Translations under genes and position numbers: made by a program | Assembly: GCA_963764955.1 (NCBI GenBank) | Contig: CAVXVE010000037.1 | Span: forward strand, 1-64,000 | Source: Roseiarcus sp963764955 | Lineage (GTDB): Bacteria; Pseudomonadota; Alphaproteobacteria; Rhizobiales; Beijerinckiaceae | Length of the DNA: 64,000 nt | Direction: 5' to 3' | Part shown: piece by piece, positions 15,490 through 24,729 of the stretch | How the letters are laid out: the number at the start of each line of letters is the position of its first letter | How positions within the stretch are numbered: the first letter of the stretch is position 1 | The notes under the pieces: generated by a model | Told to the model about the DNA's origin: nothing | Databases searched by the model: none | Seen by the model: only the letters and a program-made list of their open reading frames with translations

Positions 15490-16731
15490 TTAGAAAAACG
15501 CCGCCCCAACCGTCCCCACGGTGTCGACGAGCAGAGCGCGGTCAAGCGAGACGTTCCGCGCCTCGCAACTGGTTTCAGAGACGAGCAGGCAGCCATGGCA
15601 CGCGGCGCCGTGCAGCATGCGGTCGGCTTGGGCGTGAACGGGATCGTGGTCGGCGCAGACGGGGTCGCCAGAACACAGCCGGGCGCGCTCGAGGGCGGAC
15701 TTGAGGATGCGCCCGAAGCGGTGCGTGACTTCGACGAGGCCGCCCAGTGTGCCCTGATTGCCGGCGGAAGCGGTGTAGATGAGCACGCCGCAGCGAATCG
15801 CTTCGCTGGGCGAGCGCGGCATGACGTAGATGCGTTCCTTCAGAGCGCTGGCCGGATAACCGCAATCAATCGCGACCTCCGACATCAGCGCGTGCGAGAG
15901 ACTGTGCGCCATAATGTATTCCAGCCGCGCGCGCTCGCTCACTTGGGTCTGACTGACGCTTAATCCATCAGCGCGCTTCGCCTCAGCCCAATTCTTAACG
16001 CCGGCCTGGAGCTGTCGGCCGCGCTGAAGGACCGGGGGCCGGCTTAGCCATTTCGACAGTGCGTCGGATGAGAACTGGATGAATATGCCCTCTCCGAATT
16101 GCTCGATCGCGGGCAACCAGTCGGGGCTCTGCCCAAGCGGCGCGCCTCGGACGGCAAGGCCAACATCTTCGAGGTCGTCGTTAGCCAGCGGCGCGGGCTC
16201 GAAGCGGGTGAAGCCGTAAAGGCAGGCGACTTCGCGGAGGCGATGCACGGCGACGACCGCGCCGACGCCGACAAGCTCCGGGTCACCGTTGGGATCCCAG
16301 ACGGAGCGAGGCAGAGTTTCGGCATGCAGATGCGCGTCGGTGCTGTTGACGCCGATCAGGGCCCGCCCACTCGCCAGCAATTGATATTCGGCGATCTTCG
16401 GGTCTTCGGCCTCGTCAGTTCTCGCTGCACCCAACGCGATTGAGAGAATGCGAGCGAGGATCTCCTCGTCAGAATGGCCCTGAAGGTTCGCTCTGACGAC
16501 GCTGTTGAACTTCTTGGCCTGTTTGACGTCCTCGACTGTCTTACACTCGCTGATGTCGGTCCAAACAGTCTCGAGATTGCGCGCGAGGGCATCGACTGCT
16601 TGCGGAAGAGAGATGACCCGAGCGATCTGCGGAAAGTAGGTGTTGGTCGCGCTGCGCGTCAGCAGCCGCAACGTCTTGTCGCACTCGGCCACGATCCAAT
16701 GCGCTATGATCCGTGAGGGTCTCAGCGCCAT
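15490..16731 (-). pseudogene. drmB: DrmB-type DUF1998 protein, N-terminally truncated
   Basis: A 413-residue frame that matches the C-terminal two thirds of DISARM protein DrmB. Residues 20-45 (LRLLTRSATNTYFPQIARVI) correspond to the mid-protein 'RSASNxYFP ... ISIP' segment. The end is a DUF1998/MrfA zinc-binding domain: HSLSHALMSEVAIDCGYPAS, GVLIYTASAGNQGTLGGLVE, then CSGDPVC, ACHGCLLVSETSCEARN and LDRALLVDT. In full-length DrmB about 250 residues with further Cys motifs precede this; here the 423 bases upstream (16732-17154) contain no such sequence. No drmA helicase, methyltransferase or drmC lies nearby. It is an orphan relic of a defence gene unless the truncated form has its own role. 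Confidence 0.7.
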
Positions 16732-17154
16732 TCCGTGCTGAGCGCGCCCCAGCTCTCCCGTCGGCGGCGCGCCCTTACGCCCTCACCCACAAGCCGCCGC
16801 GCAGTCTTCTGAGGCCCCCGCTCTGACGATGTCGGGTGAAGCAGGAATGGTGGCAATCGCAGCGTATAAGCGTGACAACGCGAGCGGCTGGCGTGGTGCG
16901 TTCTGCCGCCGACCCGGAAGGCAGGGCAGATACAGTTCGACCCGCATGGGAAGCCCGCCCTGCTCGCACCTTGGGCTGAACGGTGCGGAAGCGGGGGCGG
17001 GTGAGAGGCTCCTCGCGTGCCGACTGGCCGGTCGATCCGCGCTTGGAGCGTACTATGCGCGGGTCAGAGTGGGCGCAATTGGCGAGGCGTCTCGCGCCTG
17101 AGCGCCCGCGCCGCGGTCTGGACACTTCGCCCGGGATCGGGATGATCCGCCTTC
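16732..17154. other. No gene seen; expected place of the missing DrmB N-terminus
   Basis: I searched all frames for the Cys-rich N-terminal half of DrmB and found none. The minus-strand stretch around 16,830-16,960 (RQNAPRQPLALSRLY and CDCHHSC in different frames) is weakly protein-like but unassignable. Confidence 0.35.
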
Positions 17155-18376
17155 ATGACAAGATCCCGGCCGCCGGCGCGGCGTCGCTATGAAGCCTCGT
17201 GGACGGCGGCTGCTTCGGCCGCCATCGCGCTGGCCGGCTTTCTGGCCGCAGGCTCCGGCGCGCCCGCCGACCTGAAGCTGCCGCCGCGGCCGCGCGGCGA
17301 TCCGCCGATGCGCATCGTCCGCGTCATGAGTTCGGACCCAGCGTGCGAGCCCAATTGTCCGGAGTGGATTTCGGCCGAGGGGATGATCCTGCCCGGCACG
17401 GCGGGCGCATTCCGCAAGGCGATCCTCGATCTCCGGGGCCGGCGACTGCCGGTTCTCATTTCCTCGCACGGCGGCTCGCTCGGCGCCGCGCTGCAGATGG
17501 GCGAGCTCATTCGCGAACGGCGCCTCGCCGTGGCGGTGGCGCGAACCCTGATCGCGAATTGCTCGGAGCGCGCGGCCGTATGTCCAGTCGCCCGTGGCGA
17601 GGCGATCACCGGGGCGCCTCTGCGCCTCCGCCTGCCCGCTGATCCTGGCCGCCGGCGTAGAGCGGCTCGTGGGCCCGGTTCCGATGGTCGGCGTCCATCA
17701 GATCACTGAGGTCTTGAAGGAAAAGGAGGGTGTGGCGAATCTGACGAAGGTCGAGAAGATTTACGAGCCGGGTTTCGCCGACGCCACCGTGCAGGCTTAT
17801 CTCGCCGCTATGGGGGTCGGCGATCCGGTGATGACCTTGCTGCGCAAGACGCCGGCGGGGAGCATCCGGTGGCTCAGCATCCCAGAGATGACCGAGTCCC
17901 ATCTGGCGACGCAGGCGCTCGACGCCGCCGCCCCGGTCATGACGAGCGGCGCCAACGGGCTCAACGGCCATGCCTTCGATGGCGCGACGGCGCGCGCCGG
18001 CCTCGTAACGGCGAAAGGCGCGGCCCCGATTGCCCAGTCCGGCGACAGTCCGGGTCTCGCCATCGAGACGACTCTCACCTATCGGCGCGGCGGCGGAGCG
18101 GTTGAGGTCGCGGTCGTCGCCCAGGACGGGAGCGCGGCGCCGAAGGGCTGGACGCTGACGGGAACGGGCGGCGAGCCGCTCCCGATCAAAGCCGCCAGCG
18201 CCGGACCGGCGCGCGCAACGATCCCGCGCGAGCGCTTCTGCGCGCTTGCCCATGACGGCAAGCTTGCCGCGGCGCCCGACGGCGGGGCGGGCGCCTCGCC
18301 GCCGCAAGGGCCAGTCACGTTCGACCTCGCCGCGATGGAAGGCGCCAGTGCGCTCGTCGCCGAGGCGTGCCCCTGA
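17155..18376 (+). pseudogene. Exported ClpP-like hypothetical protein, frameshifted
   Basis: Frame one (17155 to about 17,600) gives a signal-like N-terminus (AAASAAIALAGFLAAGSGAP), then CEPNCPEWISAEGMILPGT, and LPVLISSHGGSLGAALQMGE. Frame two (about 17,600 to 18376) continues LCASACPLILAAGVERLVGP, VPMVGVHQITE, and a long C-terminal part. Together these form the 'S-x-GG-x2 ... CASAC' arrangement of periplasmic ClpP/crotonase-like proteins of Rhizobiales, with the presumed nucleophile in SACP. A single base change near 17,600-17,620 would join them, so this may be an intact gene with an assembly indel. Function unknown; a serine-protease-like role is only suggested by the fold motif. Confidence 0.55.
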
Positions 18377-18569
18377 GGCGCGTCGACCCGCTGCTTGGCG
18401 GCCTCGCGGCATTGCCCGCCCTCCCCGGACTTCTCGACGCCCGTGCGGCGCAGGCTCAGGCCGCGATGCCGCTCGCGTCGTGGAACGACGGACCGACGAA
18501 ACAGGCGATCCTCGATTTCATCCGTGCGACGACAGACCCGTCGAGTAAGGATTTCGCGCCACCCGAGGA
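18367..18569 (+). pseudogene. N-terminal fragment of a HAD-type phosphatase
   Basis: After a signal-like start the frame reads LASWNDGPTKQAILDFIRAT, then TDPSSKDFAPPEER. This is the N-terminal part of an exported haloacid-dehalogenase-like hydrolase, in which the next residues should be IAxFDxDGTLW with the catalytic Asp. The match stops just before that motif at about 18,569, where an unrelated fragment begins, so catalytic function is lost. Confidence 0.5.
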
Positions 18570-18712
18570 ACGTGGGCTTCGAGAACGCAGTCGACGCCGA
18601 GGGCCAGCGTTTGATCTGGCTCGACCGGGGTGTGGTCGATCGGCTCGGGGCGATGCGCCGGCCGGGCGAGAGCTACGGCGACGTCATCCTGCGGGCGGCG
18701 GCGGCGATCTGA
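18570..18712 (+). pseudogene. C-terminal fragment of a small antitoxin-like family
   Basis: Reads FENAVDAEGQRLIWLDRGVV, then DRLGAMRRPGESYGDVILRA before a stop at 18712. The RRPGESYxDVILR ending is shared with the remnant at 13,189-13,330, and the LIWLD middle belongs to the same short protein. The N-terminal third is absent because the fragment is fused to the HAD fragment. The following 300 bases (18713-19014) contain no gene I can support. Confidence 0.45.
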
Positions 18713-19014
18713 TCGGTCGCCCGCCCTTCGGTCGCGCCTCACGCGCCACCTTTCTTCGCAATCAAACGCTGCACAGCGCCGTGGAGTTCGCTGCGCGGCC
18801 CAAATTCGTCGCCTCGTTCAGATGGCAGCGAAAAGCAGAAGATTGGCAGGCAATAGCAGTATTGGCGACGACGGCATGGCTACCAGTCGCCGCGTCCGCG
18901 CCGACGAGTTGGCGCAGTGGACCGTCCAGGTCACTTACTGACCGCGAGCATTTGGGCGTCGAGCGGTCGGCGCGCAAGCGCGGGCGATCATGCCCGGTGT
19001 CAAGGAGTTGAAAC

Positions 19015-19371
19015 ATGAAATTCGTGAGACTAATCGTTGGCGCTGCCTTCGTGGCCGCGCTGGCGGTCCCGGCGCAAGCTGCGCCCAAACATTATCATTC
19101 CGTTACCCACGCCGACACCATCGATAGCGCATTGCACGGCGAGGCACCCAACCAAGCTGCCGCCGAGGGATATCATCGCGCCTCGGGCTTCGATCAGGTC
19201 AAAGCCCAGTGCGAGCTTGTAGCGAATCAAATGCCGCGCCCTGGCTATTTCGTCATGGGCTCGCCGACCTTCGTCGGCGCTTCCTCGCTGGGTTACGGCA
19301 TCGGTTCGATAATTCGTCATGCGCAGGATTACGACCACTGCATGACCCTTCATGGCTACGTCCATCAGTGA
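19015..19371 (+). CDS. Secreted hypothetical protein
   Basis: A 118-residue protein with a clear signal peptide (LIVGAAFVAALAVPAQA, cleavage after AQA). The mature part reads HYHSVTHADTIDSALHGEAP, then a Cys (KAQCELVANQM) and a second Cys near the end (YDHCMTLHGY). AAGGAG at proper spacing precedes the ATG. I recognise the general type (small periplasmic Rhizobiales protein with two Cys and a C-terminal DYxxCMxxHGY motif) but no function. Confidence 0.7.
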   Translation: MKFVRLIVGAAFVAALAVPAQAAPKHYHSVTHADTIDSALHGEAPNQAAAEGYHRASGFDQVKAQCELVANQMPRPGYFVMGSPTFVGASSLGYGIGSIIRHAQDYDHCMTLHGYVHQ

Positions 19372-19445
19372 ACGCCTGCGGGACAGCGTCGCGTTCAGCG
19401 CCGCCGCCTCGCGGGCGCTCACGCCCGACAACAGGAGTCGAGAAA

Positions 19446-19881
19446 ATGAAACCGATTATTCTCACGGGCGCAGCGCTGGCGTGGCTTGTCTCGGCAGCGC
19501 TCGCCACCAATCCATCCGGCGGGCTGACCTGCCGGGTGCAACGCCGCGCTCCAAACTTGGGACTTTGAGTTTCTGCCCGACCCAAGCAAGATCGCACAGA
19601 CGATGTCATCCGACGATCATCCTAATCTCGATCTCGGCACGATCACTGTGAGCTTAAGAGCCACACCATCAACATATGTAATCACGGATGACGATCCCGT
19701 AGACCCCACGTCTAGGTCTCGCACGACAATCGACCGACAAACAGGACATTTGGACCATATTGCTACTTTGGGGGAGGAGAACCATTCCGCGCACATGGCG
19801 AATGCCACCCCATCGCGCCCAAGCTATGACCGCCTGCGCTTGCCGATCACGCGAGCTGTAGGCAGTCGGCAGTCAGCCTGA
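19446..19881 (+). pseudogene. Small exported protein, frameshifted
   Basis: The ATG at 19446 has AGGAG upstream and starts a signal peptide (MKPIILTGAALAWLVSAALA), but the frame stops at 19568 after 40 residues. From about 19,545 another frame continues sensibly: ALQTWDFEFLPDPSKIAQTM, then DDHPNLDLGTITVSLRATPS, to a stop at 19881. One inserted base near 19,545 explains the break. The family is not recognised; it probably formed a two-gene unit with the secreted protein just upstream. Confidence 0.45.
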
Positions 19882-19971
19882 CAAGGTGGATGAACTTGAT
19901 GAGGCGCAACTCAGGGAATTTGTTAATACTCGATGCACACCGCTTACGCTGTATCGACGAGGCTCAGCATT

Positions 19972-20239
19972 TAGGCCGTGATCTCCCAGCAGCGGCTGCT
20001 GTGGACATCATGGTGGAAGCGCTCGCGGCACCTGACCGCCGCTGACAAGGCGCCTCCTGCAAATCAAGCGGAACGCGAATACGGCGGAACAGTAGCCGAT
20101 TGTGTCGCTCACCTCCTCGCCCTTGCGAGGCTCGAAGAACAGCTTGTCGGCCGCCAAACCTCTCTAGCCATATGCTGCCCAGCGGCAACGTCGCCTTGAT
20201 CGCCTCGAAGGCCTCGGCGGTGATGGCGATGCGGATCAT
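19972..20239 (-). pseudogene. N-terminal remnant of a small antitoxin-like family
   Basis: The start MIRIAITAEAFEAIKATLPL followed by GSIW is the characteristic beginning of the short family whose C-terminal ends are found at 13,189 and 18,570. After residue 25 the family match is lost. Another frame then reads KLFFEPRKGEEVSDTIGYCS and a third ends FHHDVHSSRCWEITA. The gene is thus a scrambled remnant. Confidence 0.45.
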
Positions 20240-20329
20240 GCGGATGGTGGCGGCCTACTTCGTCGGCCTCCACTCGCGCACAGTACGCTGCGGCTCGGTG
20301 ATCTGACGGGCGTCATTTTGGCGGCGATC

Positions 20330-21331
20330 TCAATCGCGATCCGTCACCGATATCGACGCCAGCTCGCCTTCGTGCGGTGGCAACTTCAGGCAGCTCGTTA
20401 AAGATGGGGCGAACTTCAGTGAAAAGACCGCTGGCGTCGCAGACCATTCTCCAGTGCGCAACTTGCCTGCGGGGTCTTGTATCGCTTGGACCTTCGGCGA
20501 GGCGGCAAGGCAACCTGCAACCAAATAGAGCCAGTAGTTTGACCCGTGAGTCACTGCCGCATTTATTTCGTTGGCAGTCAAGTCAATGCCGGTGAACGCT
20601 GCCGCGATGGTCCCCTTCACTTCGACACGCTGCAAGACCCCGTCAACGTCGAAATAGTCAATATCCCAACCCGGCGTCTCGTCGATAGCCGCGCGATGGA
20701 CGCAGTCAGTGCATCCGGCCACTCGCTCCCGAATATAGCGAACGGCCACCTTCTCCGCCCAGTCGCCAATCTCTTTGGCGCGCTTGGATTTGCGGTAATT
20801 TCCAGTGCCACTCTTGCCGCTCCCGGCTTCGATCATTGCCGCAGGCACGATCAAAGCATCACTTTCGGCGATGCTTACCTCCGACAGCGGCGGCGCTGAA
20901 GCCGGAGACAAGCCGGTTACCATTCCTTGCTGCAAAATCTGGTCGTATGTGATCTGGTCCAGCGCCCGCACGCCATCTCGCCAAAGATTTTGTCGATCCG
21001 CAGGAATTTGCTCCAATGTCACGCCATTTGCCTTAGCGGGGACCGGGACTGCGAAGCGCTGATAATCTTCGATCCCGCAGTAAAATGCACGGCGCGATTT
21101 CCGGTCCGCATTTGGGTCCGGCCAGATATGCCCAACTCGGCCAGCACCGACATACTCTGCCGCGCCGCGCTTCCCGCCGACGCGATGGACGCCGCGATAG
21201 TAGACAAACGTCTCGCCGGTTTTGATCTTGCTCTGGTACTTTGCTGGGTAGTGATATTGGACCCCTTCTTTGTCATCCCATTCGTGCTGCGGATTAGCGA
21301 CGACGTCATTGTGCACTAGGACGAGTGGCAT
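20330..21331 (-). CDS. Probable modification-dependent restriction nuclease: EVE-like reader plus DUF3883
   Basis: A 333-residue protein. The N-terminal domain (VLVHNDVVANPQHEWDD, GVQYHYPAKYQSKIKTGETF, VYYRGVHR, then YVGAGRVGHI) has the layout of PUA/EVE-like reader domains, such as the N-terminal part of ScoMcrA-type enzymes. The C-terminal domain is DUF3883, a PD-(D/E)xK nuclease fold: E193 in GDWAEKVAVRYI, D223 in GWDIDYFD and E237-V-K239 in RVEVKGT. The combination suggests a one-gene type IV defence enzyme that cuts modified or foreign DNA. MPLVLVHNDV at 21331 is the natural start; the frame extends to 21514 into another gene's remains. It looks intact. Confidence 0.65.
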   Translation of the reverse strand: MPLVLVHNDVVANPQHEWDDKEGVQYHYPAKYQSKIKTGETFVYYRGVHRVGGKRGAAEYVGAGRVGHIWPDPNADRKSRRAFYCGIEDYQRFAVPVPAKANGVTLEQIPADRQNLWRDGVRALDQITYDQILQQGMVTGLSPASAPPLSEVSIAESDALIVPAAMIEAGSGKSGTGNYRKSKRAKEIGDWAEKVAVRYIRERVAGCTDCVHRAAIDETPGWDIDYFDVDGVLQRVEVKGTIAAAFTGIDLTANEINAAVTHGSNYWLYLVAGCLAASPKVQAIQDPAGKLRTGEWSATPAVFSLKFAPSLTSCLKLPPHEGELASISVTDRD

Positions 21332-21467
21332 TTTGGCACCCCGCGAATTTGGTGAGCTGAGCACGCTTACAGTTCTATCAGGAAAGCTTGGCCTCTCGCC
21401 ATTAGGCGCGCGGTGTGAGCTTGCCTTGATCGTACGCGACCAACGCGAGGGGCCCGGCGATACCACA

Positions 21468-22431
21468 AAATTCTCGGAGAGCCATGCGCATCTTCTGTCG
21501 GCCATCCTGACCAAAGCGGCGGACGAGAATGCGTTGGACTATGCGCGCCAGCGACTATTTGGGCCTCTGGGCGTTTCAGACGTCTTCTGGCGCCAGGACC
21601 CGGAAGGAATTTCGATAGGCGGCTACGGGCTGTTCCTTCACCCGCGCGACATGGCGAAGCTCGGCTACCTCTATTTGCGCAACGGGGTTTGGGATGGAGC
21701 GGAGATCATCCCGCCCGAATGGATCGACCGGATTCGCCACGCGACGATCCCCATGGGGATTGCGAATTTGCGCTACGCGAATCTGTTCTGGGTCGATCCG
21801 GGCAGCGGCGTCTTTTTTGCAAGTGGCTTTCATGGCCAGCACATCTTCGTGGCGCCGGCCCTGGACATCGTCGCGGTCGTCACCGCAACGGGGACCTCGG
21901 CTTCGAGCAGCGCTCTGATCGGGCGGATCGCCGACGCCGTCAAATCCGATAGCTCGCTTCCGCCCAACCTTGCCGCCCAGTCTCTGCTTGCGGCCCGGAT
22001 AGGGGAAGCCGAGACGGAGAAGCCTTCGCCGGCCGGCCAGACTCCCGACATCGCCAAGACAATCTCCGGCAAGGTCTATCGTTTCGCAAACAATCCGGTC
22101 GGGCTCGAACTCGCTGACGTTGACCCTCGACGGCCCAAATCCGTCCTACGCGTATACGCTCAAACCGACGCGGCCCGACGCCCCGACCGAACAGTTCGAG
22201 GCTCCGGTCGGCCTCGAGGGCCGCTATCGAACCGGACCGCCGCGACCCGACGGAACAATCCCGGCGAAGGGCGGCTGGAGCTACGACGGATCCTTCGTCA
22301 TCCAGTCCCAGGATATCGGCGGCGACGATCTGCGAAAGGCGATCCTCTCCTGCAAGAACAAGACCGTCGATGTGACGGTCATGCCAGAGGACGGTCCCGA
22401 CATAGAGCTTCACGGCGAGGTCCGCGACTGA
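21468..22431 (+). pseudogene. Serine hydrolase (beta-lactamase family), headless and frameshifted
   Basis: From HLLSAILTKAADENALDYAR the sequence follows the second half of class C beta-lactamase-like hydrolases: LFGPLGVSDVFWRQDPEGIS, GLFLHPRDMAKLGYLYLRNG, WDGAEIIPPEWIDRI, and FHGQHIFVAP. The first half with the SxxK nucleophile and YxN motif is missing: the coding match begins abruptly about 140 bases from the start of the oppositely oriented nuclease gene. Near 22,110 a frameshift moves to the end LDGPNPSYAYTLKP, then VMPEDGPDIELHGEV. It is a remnant beheaded when the neighbouring DNA arrived. I see no gene in the following 427 bases (22432-22858). Confidence 0.6.
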
Positions 22432-22858
22432 CTCGGGCCGAGCTAGGGATGAGGCAAGCAACCATCAATTTCCGCTTCACCGGAATTGCATCGACAAATG
22501 CTTGCGAAAGAACGAGAACCGCCGTGTCGACCCGAAGAAACAAAGGCTCACATTGTCGGGGCGCTGCTCCTCAGTCGCGCGATACGTGGGCTTGTTAGGC
22601 CGGAATGCGCAGACAGCGACCGTTCCGTTGCTCGTGGGCAATGGCTCAAGTCGACCCTTTGCTGCCCCTCAAGATCGACCCTATGAACGGACGCGAAGCG
22701 CCGGAAAGCGGGCATAGGCTGAACCTGTCAAACGCGCCACGAGCGACCGTTCCCAAAACAAGCTGCGAGTGCCTTAGTGCGTCCCGGCCCAACTTCGCCA
22801 ATTCGGCCGCAGCTTTCCTCGCTAAGGCATTGGTTTGCCTGGTCAGCGTCGCTGGGCT

Positions 22859-23632
22859 TTATCGCCCAAAACGTCGCGACCGCTGCTGAAACGATCGCAC
22901 AGCGCGAAGAAAGTCGACTCTGCGAAACTCCGGCCAGTCCACATCCGAGAAATAGAACTCGCTGTGAACGCTCTGCCACAGCAGGAACCCGGACAAACGG
23001 ATCTCGCCACTCGTGCGGATGATGAGGTCGAGATTCGGGAGCCCCACTGTGTAGAGGTGTTCAGCGATCGCCGAAGGCGTGATCTCATCGACGATCGCGT
23101 CCAAATCAACCCCGCATTGCATTTTCTGGCGCACCAGGCCGCGAACCGCGTCGGCGATCTCCTCGTGACCGCCGTAGGCGATTGCGATCGTGAGCTTCAG
23201 GGAGTCATAGTCGGCTGTGGCCCGTTCAGCTTCTCGAAGCACGGTTACGAGTCTTGGCGGCAGGAGATCAAGGCGACCCACCGCCTTGACCCGAACGCGG
23301 CGACGGTGAATTACTGGGTCCTTGGCAAGGGCTGCAATCTTGGACTTGACCGCCGCCAGGATGGCGGAAACCTCGCCCTCCTGCCTTTTCAAATTGTCGA
23401 TTGAACACACCCACAACGTGACGGCTGGTATTCCGAGATCGGAGCACCAGGCAAGCACGTCGTCGAGCTTATCGGCACCGAGATCATAGGCCACGCCCGG
23501 ATCCGCGAGGCCATGTTTGCGGGCGTAGCGTCGATTGCCATCAAGAATGATGCCGACATGACGCGGTGGCGGATGCGTGCCGATTTGACGACGCAATCGG
23601 GATTCATAGAGCCAGTAAAGGAGCCGTAACAT
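22859..23632 (-). CDS. Cis-prenyltransferase (undecaprenyl diphosphate synthase-like)
   Basis: Condenses isopentenyl diphosphate onto an allylic diphosphate with Z geometry. The 257-residue protein has all conserved regions of the UppS family: HVGIILDGNRRYAR with the catalytic Asp (D31), YDLGADKLDDVLAWC, LWVCSIDNLKR, AIAYGGHEEIADAV, and the substrate-binding RTSGEIRLSGFLLWQ followed by FYFSDVDWPEF. The N-terminal extension LRLLYWLYESRL resembles short-chain Z-prenyl synthases of the Rv1086 type. The start may alternatively be at 23668. As it sits in the accessory region, it is probably a second copy beside a core uppS; the product chain length cannot be told. Confidence 0.8.
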   Translation of the reverse strand: MLRLLYWLYESRLRRQIGTHPPPRHVGIILDGNRRYARKHGLADPGVAYDLGADKLDDVLAWCSDLGIPAVTLWVCSIDNLKRQEGEVSAILAAVKSKIAALAKDPVIHRRRVRVKAVGRLDLLPPRLVTVLREAERATADYDSLKLTIAIAYGGHEEIADAVRGLVRQKMQCGVDLDAIVDEITPSAIAEHLYTVGLPNLDLIIRTSGEIRLSGFLLWQSVHSEFYFSDVDWPEFRRVDFLRAVRSFQQRSRRFGR

Positions 23633-23857
23633 GCCACAATTGGCGTATCTGCCGCCGTGAAGCCTCATTCAAGGGGCGCCGTTCCGACGCTCTGTGACGG
23701 GGAAGGAGCCAGAGCAGAATCGGTCTTCGAGCCGTTCGGGTCGACAACACCGCCGGCCATCTCAAAGTCGGCCGTCCGATACGCCGGCGCGCGCCGCGGC
23801 AATCGACCCTCCCAGCGACGCGGGAACGCCCTGTTGCACCATGAGCGGCCTCCCTGG

Positions 23858-24664
23858 TCAGTCCGCCGGCGCGGCGGCTGGCGCGCCCGGGTGGAAGCCC
23901 GGCCGTTGCGGGATGAGCAGGATCAGCGCGACGATCGCGGCGGCGAGAATTGCGGTCGCCGTGTAGCGACTGAACGCAAATCCGCCATGGGCGATCGGCT
24001 TGTCAAGCAGATCGCCGAGCGTCGCGCCGAGCGGGCGGGTGAGGATGAAAGCAGCCCAGAACAAAAACACCCGTGACACGTTGGTGAAGTAATACGCCGC
24101 CGCGAGGACCAGCAGAGCGGCCCCGAATACGAGGGCTGCGTTCTCGAAGCCGAGGCCGTTCGTGTCGGCCATCCAGTCGCCGAGCGCCGTGCCCAGCGTT
24201 TGCGAGAAGAGAATGGTGGTCCAGTAGAAGGTCTCGACCCGTGGCGTGGCGACCGTATTCACCGAGACCGTACCTTCCCGCCAGCGCCAGACGAGAAGCG
24301 ACGTCAGGAGCAGAGCGAGCAGGATCGATGATCCGCCGGCGTAGCCGATTCCAAGCGAACGGTCGGCGAAATCGGCCATGGCCGTGCCGACCGTCGTGGT
24401 GGCCACGATCGTCAGCCAATAAATGAGCGGATGGAACTTCTTCATTGCGATTTGCGCGATCACCGCCGCAATGAACAGGCCCATGAAGATCGCCGTCCCG
24501 ATCAGATACCCGCCGTTGTGAGCGTCCTTGTCCGCGTGAAAGAGGGACATTGTCACGGCGTCTCCGCCGGTCTCGCCGACCGTCGTCGCGATGATTTTGA
24601 TGATCCAGAAGCCGAGCGTGACTTCGGGAACCTTGCTCAATGTCGCCTTCACCGTTTCGTTCAT
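23858..24664 (-). CDS. COG4705 membrane protein
   Basis: A 268-residue polytopic membrane protein with about eight hydrophobic segments. Four related motifs recur: TVGETGGDAVTM, TVGTAMADFADR, TLGTALGDWMADT and PLGATLGDLLDKP, each a small-residue helix ending in Asp. This fourfold 'lGxxxgD' repeat is the hallmark of COG4705, a family of unknown function often found near two-component systems. The Met at 24664 is preferred because GGAG lies at proper distance; the frame is also open from 24682. It is downstream of and co-directional with the PepSY gene and the sensor/regulator pair. Confidence 0.75.
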   Translation of the reverse strand: MNETVKATLSKVPEVTLGFWIIKIIATTVGETGGDAVTMSLFHADKDAHNGGYLIGTAIFMGLFIAAVIAQIAMKKFHPLIYWLTIVATTTVGTAMADFADRSLGIGYAGGSSILLALLLTSLLVWRWREGTVSVNTVATPRVETFYWTTILFSQTLGTALGDWMADTNGLGFENAALVFGAALLVLAAAYYFTNVSRVFLFWAAFILTRPLGATLGDLLDKPIAHGGFAFSRYTATAILAAAIVALILLIPQRPGFHPGAPAAAPAD

Positions 24665-24729
24665 CATCGCTCCGTCATTCACGAGCGGCCGCTTGCGCCT
24701 CTAGGGCGAGCGGCCATTATCGAATTCGA

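Noticed and set aside
15024..15596. 190-codon minus-strand frame between the secreted protein and DrmB
   Set aside because: It overlaps real genes at both ends and has random composition; it is not the missing part of DrmB or a DISARM partner.
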